This document shows, in pieces, positions 18,382-27,007 of a DNA stretch of 64,000 nt. Origin of the DNA: Acidianus manzaensis (GTDB lineage Archaea > Thermoproteota > Thermoprotei_A > Sulfolobales > Sulfolobaceae); assembly GCF_002116695.1 (NCBI RefSeq), contig NZ_CP020477.1, forward strand, positions 2,623,464-2,687,463, written 5' to 3'. Each line of letters opens with the position of its first letter. Positions within the stretch are counted from its first letter, which is position 1. A model generated the notes under the pieces. That model saw only the letters and a program-made list of their open reading frames with translations, searched no databases and was not told the DNA's origin. The translations under genes were made by a program, and so were the position numbers.

Positions 18382-18655
18382 TAAACATCGTAATAAGTTT
18401 TGTTATATTATCTTCAGTAATTTTATCTTTTCCATACTCCTTTATTATTCTCCCTTTCATTTTCACATAACCACGAGAAAGAACAGTAGTTAGCCCTTCA
18501 CTATTTATCTCAAAATTTGAGAGTTTAATTAAATCATCTATCGTCATACCCATAAGAATAAACTCGTAAGTATAGAAAACACCAGTAGCATAATCATCTA
18601 ATTCCCTTATATCTTCAATTGCGATAACACCCAATCTCATATAAAACATATTAGT
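18347..18655 (-). pseudogene. Truncated gene (possible antitoxin) cut at its 5' end by the IS110 element
   Basis: The open frame runs to 18673, but its first codons lie in the IS110 left end, so the original N-terminus is lost. The remaining ~100 residues (FYMRLGVIAIEDIRELDDYA ... ENITKLITMFNEITENLYERM) overlap the downstream toxin-like gene. The first ~37 residues resemble residues 31-68 of the gene fragment on the other side of the IS element (YMKFGVRTSDESFRYKNL). The two fragments thus come from two related genes rather than from one interrupted gene. The role as antitoxin is suggested only by position. Confidence 0.5.
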
Positions 18656-18792
18656 CGGGTTTGATTTATACAAACCCGATCAGGGTGAGGCCGAACTCAA
18701 CCTGGAGCTTTAAGCTCGGCCGAAAGCTTGGCCTCCCCTCCATCCGTACCGGAAGTTGGGCAAAAGCCTGGATAAAACATGAGGTTGGGAAA
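18656..18792 (+). ncRNA. Probable bridge RNA of the IS110 element
   Basis: 137 bases between the element's left end and the transposase ATG. The segment is much more G+C-rich than its surroundings and has strong pairing: a 9-bp hairpin tcgggtttg/caaacccga (18656-18680), nested ggccga/tcggcc and gaggcc/ggcctc arms (18686-18735), and an inner gagct-tta-agctc hairpin. IS110-type elements encode a structured bridge RNA, at this position in the group with the RNA in the left end, whose loops pair with target and donor DNA. The specific loops were not assigned. Confidence 0.65.
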
Positions 18793-19740
18793 ATGGAGGG
18801 ACAAAAAGCAGGAATAGATGTAGGAAAGAAAAACTTGTATTTAAGCTACCAAGGCAAAATATACAAATTAAACAACAATGAACAAGGATATGAAGAAATA
18901 AGAAAAATGCTGCCAAGAGGAACAAAAATAATACTAGAAGACTCTGGAATATACACTAGAAAGATAATAAGAGCGCTAGGCAAAGACTTCGAAATAAGAA
19001 TAGTAAACCCCTTGATAATATCAAAACACAAGAGTATAAGAGGAAAGAAAAGCGACAAAATAGACGCTAAAAAACTTGCAGAAATAAAACTAGATGAAAC
19101 AAGAATGGGCAAAATCTCAAAAGAAAGAGAACTAACAACCCAATGGGACTTCATAACAAGAACAACAAGTAAAATAAAAAACAGAATAAGAAGAAACCTA
19201 AACTCTCTAGGACTCGACGACAAGCTAAACAAGGATAACCTTGAAAAAGCCATGAACATGAACGAACCAGAAGCTGACGAAATAAAATTCTTATTACAAG
19301 AGCTGAAGCACTTCGAGGAAAGGAAGAAGAAAATAGAAGAAGAACTAAAAACCGTCATTCCAAGAGATCACGTGATTTTCACAATCCCAGGCATTGGTGA
19401 GACTATTGGTTCCTTAATCGTTGCTAGAGTGGGAGACTTCTCACGTTTCTCGACGAAGAAGAAGTTTGTTGCTTACTGTGGCCTAGATCCTTTTATTGAG
19501 CAAAGTGGTTCAAGGATTCTAACTCAAGGAATTTCTAAGCGTGGTGATGCGTTATTGAGGAAATTGTTCTATCTTTCTGCTTTAACTGCCATTAGGGTTA
19601 ATCCTACTATTAAGGAGTTTTACGAGAATCATAAGGGGAAGCTGAAAGGAAAGAAGTTAATTATTGCTTGTGCGAGGAAGCTAGCTGTTATAACTTGGGC
19701 TGTTTGTTATTACAATAAAGCTTACAGCGAATTACAGTAA
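18793..19740 (+). CDS. IS110-family transposase (DEDD/serine recombinase)
   Basis: With the ATG at 18793 (MEGQKAGIDVGKKNLYLSY) the protein is 315 residues. It has the RuvC-like DEDD fold of IS110 transposases: AGIDVGKKNLYL (Asp), IILEDSGIYTRKI (Glu) and KSDKIDAKKLAEIKL (two Asp). The C-terminal part has the IPGIGETIGSLIVARVGDF helix-hairpin-helix-like block and the conserved CGLDPFIEQSGS ... GISKRGDALLRK region, which contains the catalytic serine. The frame stays open upstream to 18661, but that part overlaps the structured RNA and lacks protein-like character, so it was not used. The gene looks intact, hence possibly active. Confidence 0.92.
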   Translation: MEGQKAGIDVGKKNLYLSYQGKIYKLNNNEQGYEEIRKMLPRGTKIILEDSGIYTRKIIRALGKDFEIRIVNPLIISKHKSIRGKKSDKIDAKKLAEIKLDETRMGKISKERELTTQWDFITRTTSKIKNRIRRNLNSLGLDDKLNKDNLEKAMNMNEPEADEIKFLLQELKHFEERKKKIEEELKTVIPRDHVIFTIPGIGETIGSLIVARVGDFSRFSTKKKFVAYCGLDPFIEQSGSRILTQGISKRGDALLRKLFYLSALTAIRVNPTIKEFYENHKGKLKGKKLIIACARKLAVITWAVCYYNKAYSELQ

Positions 19741-19744
19741 TTGT

Positions 19745-19963
19745 ATAGGAAATCAACGTAAAAATTTGCATAAGTAGTGAGGAGTATGCAAAAATTTCAT
19801 CAGAAAGATTTTTATACCGGAAGCTTTCGTCTGAAGTTCTCACTCCAAATTTCATATATGCTCTATTAGGTTCAATTCTGTGCTTAAAGTAAGGTACTTC
19901 TTTAGCATACTTCTCCAATGCCACAAAATTATTCTCTATAATCTTGTAAGTTTTTTCCCTCAT
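19745..19963 (-). pseudogene. 5' fragment of a gene truncated by the IS110 element
   Basis: Begins MREKTYKIIENNFVALEKYAK and stays recognisable for about 68 residues (to SSLLMQIF). It then enters the IS right end and the reverse of the transposase tail. Residues 31-68 resemble the start of the fragment at 18347-18655. I read this as a relative of that gene, with the sequence between the two lost at or after insertion. Function unknown. Confidence 0.5.
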
Positions 19964-20030
19964 TTTCTCCCCAGCTTAGTTGAACCTTATTCTTACTGTA
20001 TTTAAACTTTTTGCCCATTTTTCTTAAATT

Positions 20031-20186
20031 TTGAACTTACATAGGACTCTTGCTGATTCCACGTCTAAAAGGTTCTGTCTCAGTCTAAAGCGTTACTTCT
20101 ACGGTAGTTACTCCCTTATGAAAAACAACGGATTCTTGCTCTTAAGAACTTTAACCCAGAAAGGCAAGATTTGTCCTTTTATTTTA
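20031..20186 (+). pseudogene. Probable debris of a transposase or other mobile gene
   Basis: A short open stretch (residues such as DSTSKRFCLSLKRYFYGSYS) with no start context or neighbour. It ends exactly where the ATPase 5' scrap begins. I cannot name the family. Confidence 0.25.
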
Positions 20187-20277
20187 CCATTTCTATTTCT
20201 TTCTCTCTATCGTAAAGGTCTTTCCTATCTTCTTTTAATCTAGCGGAAAAAAGCATTATTACAATACCATATAATAA
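20187..20277 (-). pseudogene. 5' scrap of a third copy of the archaeal AAA ATPase, with its promoter
   Basis: From catttctatttctttctctc through the start codon and ttattaca.taccatataataaaaac, this matches the first ~90 bases and upstream region of the ATPase at 16209-17381. Only about 30 codons remain, and a single degenerate operator-like palindrome precedes them. Confidence 0.65.
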
Positions 20278-20507
20278 AAACTTTATTCAAAGTAATGAAG
20301 AGGAATACGTTAAGAAAGGACTTATCTAATTTTTAGGTATATTAATTCTGTTTTTGATAATTTCTAGTCTAGGACGATATGATTTAAGGAAGAGTCATTT
20401 TCAAGTACTAATCAAACTTATGCTAATAGTCGAACATACTGGGTATACAGCAGGTTTGAGATTTAGAAGAAAACTTTAAAGACTGTATTTACAATATTTA
20501 TATTATG

Positions 20508-20580
20508 GGACTGCCAGGGGATACTGGCAGGATGATCGAAATAGCGGACTGTCGAGGGATATCGACAGGATGATGCAAAT
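20508..20580 (+). ncRNA. Tandem pair of covarying hairpins (candidate small RNA or element)
   Basis: Two units 38 bases apart share the plan GGACTG-stem-GGGATA-stem-CAGGATGAT. Unit 1 pairs ctgccag with ctggcag (20511-20530); unit 2 pairs ctgtcga with tcgacag (20549-20568). Stem bases change in pairs while the GGGATA loop and the flanking GGA and GATGAT are conserved, which is good evidence for a folded RNA. A TATA-like ttatatta precedes it. No Rfam family comes to mind. Confidence 0.5.
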
Positions 20581-21242
20581 ATAAAACCTTTATGTTTATT
20601 ATCAGGAAACATTTCTATAAGCGAATCTGGAAATCAGTCAGATAAGGACGCTTACCCACTTATTATGATAATAAAATAAAAGATATGAGCAAGATATAAA
20701 AACTCATGAACTACTCCTTTCTTATGGACTCTATAAATTCAATTCATGAAAATATTATTGAACTTCATTTAATAATAGAAAAAGAAATTAAATTTTTGCA
20801 AATAAATTAAATACTACAAAAAACAGTGTAGGAGTAGTAATAAATCTTTCAATTAAAAATTTTGTGAACTTATATAAATTCTGTTTTACAAAAGCAAAAT
20901 AAGAAAAAGTCCAAAACCTTGGATATAAAATATTTTTTGACGTTCATTAAAAAATGAGATTGCTTTTTATTAATCCTTATTTATATTTTTAAGAAGTTGA
21001 TTCTAGATAACAGTTTCCGAAAAATCCACTCATGATTTTTAGTTAAAAGACAATAAAGGTCTATCAATAGGATTAGACTTAATTTTAAAATATGAGGTAT
21101 AATTATAAAATAATTAATCTTGTTTTGCTCTTGAATTTATTGGTTTCTATAAGGCATTAATTTAGTTAACTATTATTAGAGTATCAGAAAATGGTGAAGT
21201 AATTCATAAATTTTACCTCATGTTAGAGAATCTAATTTACCT
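20581..21242. other. 660-base A+T-rich intergenic region
   Basis: No gene, repeat or structured RNA recognised in this stretch. Confidence 0.4.
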
Positions 21243-24236
21243 TTATTTATTATTAGTTTTTTTAATCTCATCATCACTTATTATACCCCTAGCCTTAAGT
21301 TCAGGAAGAATTAATTTAGCACCATCACTTATAAATGAAATATCTGAAAAGAGTAGCTCTAGGTAGTAGATTTTCCTTTTTACTGCTTCTTCTTTAACAA
21401 TTATTAAAGGAAGTAGTGGTAACATTAACAAAGCGAGTAGTCTTGCTATTTCATCGTTTGATTCTAGTAATTTCAAGAAATAGTTAGAGTCTTCTTTATT
21501 AATTATTCTTTTATCAAGAAGTTCTGATAACTTGGACCAGGCGTCATCTCTTATTATTTCATTGTTTGATTCTAGTAATTTCAAGTAGTAGTTTTTCCTT
21601 TGTATTGCTTCTTCTTTATTAATTATTCTTTTATCAAGAAGTTCTGGTAACATTAACCAAGCGAGTAGTCTTGCTGTTTCATTGTTTGATTCTATTAATT
21701 TCAAGTAAATATATTTAATAACATGTTTAATATTCTCGACTTCTAGAAAGTCTTTCTGCAATATATAGATAATTTGAAATATTACATATCCTAAAGCGTC
21801 TATGAGTATAGTTCTATTACTCTTTTCAAAGATTACCATAAGATATTTTAAGAGCCAGACTTCATACTTCTCTCTTTCTTCCTCCTCTAGGAGCCAAAAG
21901 AGTGATAAAGTATATGGTGGATAAAGTCCATTAAGTTCGAGGTCAACTAAATTTTGTGGATCTTCTATACTTTCAATTACCTTCAAATACTTATCCTTAT
22001 TCTTCTTAATATACTCCCTAATCTTCTCCTCAATATTCTCCAAATAATTCGTATCTATATTCTCTGCTTTAAGTACTTCCTTTAAGTTCTCTTCTATACC
22101 TATGAGTACAGAAGGATGAATTGGAACTACTTCACCTTCGTAATTTACTTCAAATAGGGGTAGTCTTACCTCCTCTTCATCAATGTATCTCCATTGTAGC
22201 TTGGTTAAAGCATTTATTAATAGTTTTAGTTCTTGATCTTCTACTTCATCTTCATCAACAAGAGGGTAAAAAGCGTTAAGATTTACTCCCTCCATACATG
22301 CTAGCTTAAGAAAAGAAAGGAGGCAGAGTTTCTCTTTTTTAACTTCATGTAGTCTTCCATTATTCTTATATAGAGAAAGATAGGCATCTTTAACTCTATT
22401 CTTAACATATTCTTCGAGGGAGTGGATGTTATGCATATTTTCAAGGAATTTTTTGATTTCCTCTTCACTTATACTACCTTTCCTTATCTTGTCAAAGAAG
22501 AAACGAATGAAAATTGGAAGACCTTTACTTTCTCTTATTATATCATCTTTGAACTTCTGTACTGTTTCTATTTGAGGAGAATTATTTCTTTCTTGCTCTT
22601 CCAATAATTTCAGTTGAGAGTAAAACACTTCCGCTAGCTCTTTCTCAGAAGCTTGCTTTGTTTCAATTTCCATTATCCTCTGTTCGATGCTTTTAAGTTC
22701 TTCATTATTTTCTTTATAACTGTCCTTTAGCTTCTCCATCATTTTATTGAATCTAAAGTTAGATAGTGAAATGATGACTGGGCCATTAGGCTTATTTTTT
22801 GAATTTCTTCCTACCTTAAAGATTTCCCAAGAGTTCTCTTCAAAGTTAGAATCATCCCAGAGGTAAACTGCCCTATTTACGGGCATATAATCGGTGAAAT
22901 TCCCTGGTCCTTTTATCCAATAGATTTTTATATCCTTGTATTTTTCTGCTATATCTCTTGCTATCCTATAAGCTAGGTAGGTTTTACCAACGCCCATTTC
23001 ACCCCTAATTACAATAATCTTTCCAGTAGGGTTACTCAATTCCTCTTTTACAAGCTCCCACACTTTGTTAAATTCGTCTTCATGAATGTTGACTACTTCT
23101 CCTTGAATATTGTAAAATAACGGAAGATCTTTGCCAGTAATTTGCTTTATCCCAGGATGAGTTTCTTCAATTAATTGTTCAAGTTTTTTGTATTTTTCCT
23201 CATTATTTAACGCTTCAAGTGCTTGGCATACTTCATTAAAACTAACGCCTAAGTAGAAGGCAAGACTATAGGCAAAGAATTTCCTCAAGTCATCATTAAG
23301 AGTCTTCCATTTAATTACTAATTTTAGGAATCCGTTAAGTGGATTCTCGTCGTTTGACCTAATTGCTCCTCCAATTAACACACTCAGTAATGTTCCTCCA
23401 ATGGAACCAAATGTGGATGATATGAAATTCAATACTTCTGGTTTTATAATCTTATTAAGAATTTCATTCAAATTATTTGTAATAATCTCAGTGCCTCCAT
23501 CAATAATTCCTCCTATTATCAGATCTTTAATCTTAGTTTTTTCCATTAATTCGTTAAGAGTTTTTAGCTGGTGCCTTAGTTCATCCTCCTTTCCTTCCTT
23601 AATGTAGTTCAGTAAGCTGGGCATGACGTAATTAATTCCAAACCAGTTTATTCTTGTATTCTCTTCTTTAAGGATGTCATTTAGCTTTCCTATATCTTGA
23701 GAATCTTTATCTTCCGATAATATCTTGTTAGGTATCCAAAATGGAATAATGTAGGCGTCTTCGTTTTCTTTCATTATCTCTTTAAGGCTTTTTACTATTG
23801 CCTTCGAGATCTTATCGCCAAATAGTACTTCTTTCTTTTCTAGTAGTAGCCTAATCCTCTCTTTTGATCTCTTGTCATCGCCTACTAATTCTCTCTCTAG
23901 GTCATTTAGAGGGACTGATGTTGTGAATAAATTCTTTAATTTTTCCTGGAATTTCTTAAAGAACTCTTTTATCTTATTTTGATCGTCTACAGGAACTTTC
24001 TCCTCTTCATAACTTAATACTTTTTCAACTATTTTGGAGGGATCAATGTCGAGTCCTTCACAAGGGTAAGTTTTTAGGTGATTTATGAAGTATTTTTTCC
24101 CAGAGAGAGGAGGACCAACGATAATAATCTTTACTTGATTTCCTTTCTCTCTAAGAATATCGCAAATATACTTCTCAGTCTTCTCAGTCTCTCTTATGAA
24201 TGGCTCTAAAAATTTCTCTTCGAAGTTTTGTGGCAC
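21243..24236 (-). CDS. Large STAND-like ATPase with C-terminal helical repeats
   Basis: A 997-residue protein. Residues 1-120 contain a first P-loop-like GPPLSGKK (41-48), in which the usual Ser/Thr is Lys. Residues 236-293 are glycine-rich and hydrophobic (LIIGGIIDGGTE; GSIGGTLLSVLIGGAI), possibly membrane-active. The main NTPase domain has Walker A GEMGVGKT (412-419), a Walker B-like AVYLWDD (456-462) and a STAND-type SKGLPIFIR motif (about 575-583). A winged-helix-like region is plausible around 640-720. The end (841-990) is four ~38-residue helical repeats (YYLKLLESNNEI...LLDKRIINKEEA). Effector, NTPase and repeat sensor is the layout of NLR-like/Avs antiviral proteins, so a defence role is a reasonable inference, not a demonstrated one. 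Confidence 0.7.
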   Translation of the reverse strand: MPQNFEEKFLEPFIRETEKTEKYICDILREKGNQVKIIIVGPPLSGKKYFINHLKTYPCEGLDIDPSKIVEKVLSYEEEKVPVDDQNKIKEFFKKFQEKLKNLFTTSVPLNDLERELVGDDKRSKERIRLLLEKKEVLFGDKISKAIVKSLKEIMKENEDAYIIPFWIPNKILSEDKDSQDIGKLNDILKEENTRINWFGINYVMPSLLNYIKEGKEDELRHQLKTLNELMEKTKIKDLIIGGIIDGGTEIITNNLNEILNKIIKPEVLNFISSTFGSIGGTLLSVLIGGAIRSNDENPLNGFLKLVIKWKTLNDDLRKFFAYSLAFYLGVSFNEVCQALEALNNEEKYKKLEQLIEETHPGIKQITGKDLPLFYNIQGEVVNIHEDEFNKVWELVKEELSNPTGKIIVIRGEMGVGKTYLAYRIARDIAEKYKDIKIYWIKGPGNFTDYMPVNRAVYLWDDSNFEENSWEIFKVGRNSKNKPNGPVIISLSNFRFNKMMEKLKDSYKENNEELKSIEQRIMEIETKQASEKELAEVFYSQLKLLEEQERNNSPQIETVQKFKDDIIRESKGLPIFIRFFFDKIRKGSISEEEIKKFLENMHNIHSLEEYVKNRVKDAYLSLYKNNGRLHEVKKEKLCLLSFLKLACMEGVNLNAFYPLVDEDEVEDQELKLLINALTKLQWRYIDEEEVRLPLFEVNYEGEVVPIHPSVLIGIEENLKEVLKAENIDTNYLENIEEKIREYIKKNKDKYLKVIESIEDPQNLVDLELNGLYPPYTLSLFWLLEEEEREKYEVWLLKYLMVIFEKSNRTILIDALGYVIFQIIYILQKDFLEVENIKHVIKYIYLKLIESNNETARLLAWLMLPELLDKRIINKEEAIQRKNYYLKLLESNNEIIRDDAWSKLSELLDKRIINKEDSNYFLKLLESNDEIARLLALLMLPLLPLIIVKEEAVKRKIYYLELLFSDISFISDGAKLILPELKARGIISDDEIKKTNNK
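21290..21715 (-). repeat. In-gene tandem repeats encoding the sensor-like helices
   Basis: About four units of roughly 105-125 bases within the 3' end of the STAND-like gene. The middle two are nearly identical at DNA level (attattcttttatcaagaag recurs), indicating recent expansion. Confidence 0.7.
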
Positions 24237-24538
24237 ATAAATTATTTTATATTCACATTATTTATATATTATGAACAACGAAGATGTAATTTAGTTACTT
24301 TTAACATAAAATTGCTGGGTACACGAAAAAGCATTATGGAGTTGTAATTTCCTCCGCATTCTAAGCAGTATTCTACAAATTCAATTTATGAGAGATTTCT
24401 AAGATTTATTTAAGCTAACAGAAAGAATATAAATTAAAACTTAAGAAATAAATTGAATTATATGAGAGAAAAACATTCGTGGATAGGCAATATTAAATTA
24501 TAATTTTTATGAGTGTAGTTGTTGCCTGGTTCCATGTT
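24237..24538. other. Spacer holding one copy of a degenerate ~65-base element
   Basis: A segment at about 24431-24492 (aaattaaaacttaaga..taaatt...) resembles 41169-41233. Otherwise A+T-rich with no gene seen. Confidence 0.4.
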
Positions 24539-25228
24539 TTATGTTTTTGCCACCGATGCTAGCTTGTATGTCTCTTCGATTAAATGTTTCATTACTTCTA
24601 CTGCACAATCTATATTCTTCTTGGCTTCTTCATTATCTAGCCATATTTTCAGATCATTAGTTATTGATGAGTTATTCTTTATTGAGCTTTTTGATGCTTC
24701 TGTAAGTTTTCTAGTGAATTGTTCAGCTAAGTGTGCAATATGATCACCATTATTCTTAACTTTATTAGCGCATTCGGTCAAATTATTATTCAATAGACCA
24801 CCAATCTTAGCGCAATTAATCAAAAACTGGAAACCTATCTTCTTATCTTTTAACATATTAATATTTTGGTCGTCAGGGGTGTAACTAACGAGTACGCCAT
24901 TATTATTGAATTTAAGATCCTTAGCGATAAGCCTATAGAACAATGCAGCCTCTAGGGCTGACCTAGCCATTATTGCTGATGGTTCATTAAGCCCCATTCC
25001 GAATGCTAATAATGCCTGCTTAAGGAGTTCAATAGGGATGTAGAACATAAAGTAGGTTTCATTGAAGCCCCTAGTTTGGGCTAGTGAATCCAACTCATCA
25101 TCAATGAACTTAAACCTTTCAGCATGGAAATTACACAATTGCACCTCAGGCCAACCATTAACATGCTTAAGCTTAACAGGTTCTGTATTCTCATTTATGC
25201 AATATGGTACCGAACACTTCATAAGCAA
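24539..25228 (-). CDS. Hypothetical protein with N-terminal zinc-binding-like cysteines
   Basis: A 229-residue protein. The N-terminus has C5-x4-C10 and, later, C34-x2-H37 (CNFHAERF), which could bind one zinc. The rest is mostly helical, with ARSALEAALFYRLIAKDL near residues 88-105 and NNGDHIAHLAEQF near 160. This arrangement recalls DUF4145/HEPN-like helical proteins, but I could not confirm a family. A second ATG (MKCSVPYC, two codons in) is an equally good start. It lies alone on the left strand between the STAND-like ATPase and a pseudogene, so an accessory or defence context is possible. Confidence 0.5.
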   Translation of the reverse strand: MLMKCSVPYCINENTEPVKLKHVNGWPEVQLCNFHAERFKFIDDELDSLAQTRGFNETYFMFYIPIELLKQALLAFGMGLNEPSAIMARSALEAALFYRLIAKDLKFNNNGVLVSYTPDDQNINMLKDKKIGFQFLINCAKIGGLLNNNLTECANKVKNNGDHIAHLAEQFTRKLTEASKSSIKNNSSITNDLKIWLDNEEAKKNIDCAVEVMKHLIEETYKLASVAKT

Positions 25229-25277
25229 TATTTAGTCAATTTAAGTATTTAATATTATATGCTAAAGTTTAATTGCA

Positions 25278-25548
25278 TTATTGTCTATTCAATGTTTCTG
25301 CTATTCGCATTAACAAGTCATATATTTTTGCTATGCAATGGGCTAGTGGTTTCCTAACGCTCTCACCATAAATAGTGACTTCTGCATCCTGCTCCTTTAA
25401 TTTGACGATTAGTTCTGAATCTTAAATATAAGCTGTATAGCCTAACTTAGATCGATCATCTGTCCGTGTCGTCTAGCTTCTCTTTTGAAGGTCCTATTGC
25501 TCTGTATTTGTTGTAGAAGATAACCACGAATTCCTTATCGCCAATGAA
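25278..25548 (-). pseudogene. Degenerate gene in two readable pieces
   Basis: On the left strand, one piece (25456-25548) reads GDKEFVVIFYNKYRAIGPSK and ends at TGA. A second, in another frame (25278-25412), reads LKEQDAEVTIYGESVRKPLA and ends at TAA. Protein-like composition broken by frameshifts marks a dead gene. The second piece faintly recalls an Alba-like fold, but this is weak. Confidence 0.4.
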
Positions 25549-25589
25549 TTAAAGCATGAGTTTTTTCCTGATATATCTTTAGCAAAGAG

Positions 25590-26333
25590 TTAAGTGTGAT
25601 TACAATCGCTATTTTCTATACGTTCAATAAAATCATCTAAATCTTGGTCAGACATTATGTCATCAATATGTTTTTTCTTCTTAATCCGTAGGCATAGGGA
25701 TGCTGGGTCAGAGTTCTCGCAATAAACTATTATTTTTATTATATCATCTTGATTAATTACTAAGGGAGCATTAACTGATTCTATTTGATTATATGGGATA
25801 TTAAATTTTAAATTCTGAGAACCAAGAAAAGTCTCTTTTTCATTTGCATTGTTTGCGTTATATCTGAATAAGACTATTAGGTCAACTAATTCAAAATCGT
25901 TTTTTGTTATGGTCATAAAGAAGGGTACTTTTTCTTTTCCGTATATGCAAACATCCTTAAAATACATATGCCAAATAAGCCTCTCCAAAGATGTGACACT
26001 TCCAGAAGACGTAAATTTAATAGCCTTAACTACACATTCTCTAGCTTGTGTATTACCAGTATTTTCTATTTTTAATTTGATAATTTTTGCTTCACCGATA
26101 GTAATATTTTCAGCAATATAAACTGGCTCTCTGTTTGCTACAGTAGCACCATAAATCTCAAGTTTCAGCTTAGGTTTCTTTAATAATTCAGCATTTTGTT
26201 TCTTTAATTCTTCCACTTGTCCTTGTAATGCCTTAGTTTGTTTATGAGAATAATATACTGAGAATGCCAAGGCTGTTGCTGAAATGACGCTTGCAGATGC
26301 GCTTAAATAGGTTATTATATCTAATATACCCAA
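25590..26333 (-). CDS. Membrane-anchored protein of unknown function
   Basis: A 247-residue protein with one N-terminal membrane span (about residues 6-28, YLSASASVISATALAFSVYY). A short coiled-coil stretch (KALQGQVEELKKQNAELLKK) follows, then a beta-rich soluble domain with an immunoglobulin-like feel (KLKIENTGNTQARECVVKAI, NAPLVINQDDIIKIIVYC). Proteins of this layout are often annotated only as hypothetical. There is no operon partner. The domain would lie in the cytoplasm or outside depending on topology, which cannot be settled here. Confidence 0.5.
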   Translation of the reverse strand: MGILDIITYLSASASVISATALAFSVYYSHKQTKALQGQVEELKKQNAELLKKPKLKLEIYGATVANREPVYIAENITIGEAKIIKLKIENTGNTQARECVVKAIKFTSSGSVTSLERLIWHMYFKDVCIYGKEKVPFFMTITKNDFELVDLIVLFRYNANNANEKETFLGSQNLKFNIPYNQIESVNAPLVINQDDIIKIIVYCENSDPASLCLRIKKKKHIDDIMSDQDLDDFIERIENSDCNHT

Positions 26334-26770
26334 ATCAGATCACTATAAATATTGAATTAAAGTGATGACAAATAAAAATCTTTTTACAGATTTAGAAGTA
26401 TTAGTGCTTAGTAAAATACAAAATAGAGAAACTTCTGACTTCCTCTCCGCTACTCCCTAAAATCACTTTCTTAGAAATAAATTAATAAAAACAGTTCTGT
26501 AACTTTATTCGGTATTACTATAAACTCATTTACAAAAAGTAAAGAAAGGAAAAGCTTGAAATTCACTCTATTAACAGTACCCTTAAAGAACGCAAAAACG
26601 ATAGTAAAACAAAAGCGAGCTAAAAACTCAACTCCTAGTAAAGACAAGAAACCCTTAATCTCCTATAAGAAGCCTCAACAGGAAAATTATTGAAAAGTTG
26701 TTAATTAGGTAATGGAAATTGTTTTATCTAATAAAAGGAAGTCAAAAATATCTATTAAAACAAAGAAAAA
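26334..26770. other. Spacer with possible transposase debris
   Basis: A patch at about 26530-26690, read leftward (PVEASYRRLRVSCLY then stops), has a weak transposase flavour. No intact gene is present. Confidence 0.25.
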
Positions 26771-26852
26771 TAATGTGTAACTGGAAACTAAACGATAATT
26801 CTATGGTTCTAATAAAGAGAATAACCTTAATTCTCAGATATTCCACAAACTA
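26771..26852 (-). repeat. Short interspersed element, copy 5
   Basis: TAATGTGTAACTGGAAACTA ... TTCCACAAACTA, a somewhat diverged copy. Confidence 0.65.
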
Positions 26853-27007
26853 GGAAAAAAATACAAAGAATCTCTTATTAAGTCTTCTATAAGTCTAATT
26901 TCTATTTCGTCACATAACCTTTTCTTATTTTAAGATTCTTGTATCAAATGATTTTTCTTGCTTCTAACTGTTAGTTAACTATTTTTTTCTGATTTCTTAT
27001 TATTCTT

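Larger units (their letters stand above)
18656..19755 (+). mobile_element. IS110-family insertion sequence
   Basis: The element includes a G+C-rich structured left end (18656-18792), one transposase gene and a very short right end. The left edge is placed at the hairpin tcgggtttg/caaacccga and the right edge at roughly 19745-19760, where the coding homology of the flanking truncated gene begins. IS110 elements lack long terminal inverted repeats, so exact ends cannot be read here. No target duplication was identified. Confidence 0.75.

Noticed and set aside
18661..18792. N-terminal extension of the IS110 transposase
   Set aside because: The frame is open, but the DNA is a G+C-rich folded region and family members start at the MEGQKAGIDVG position.
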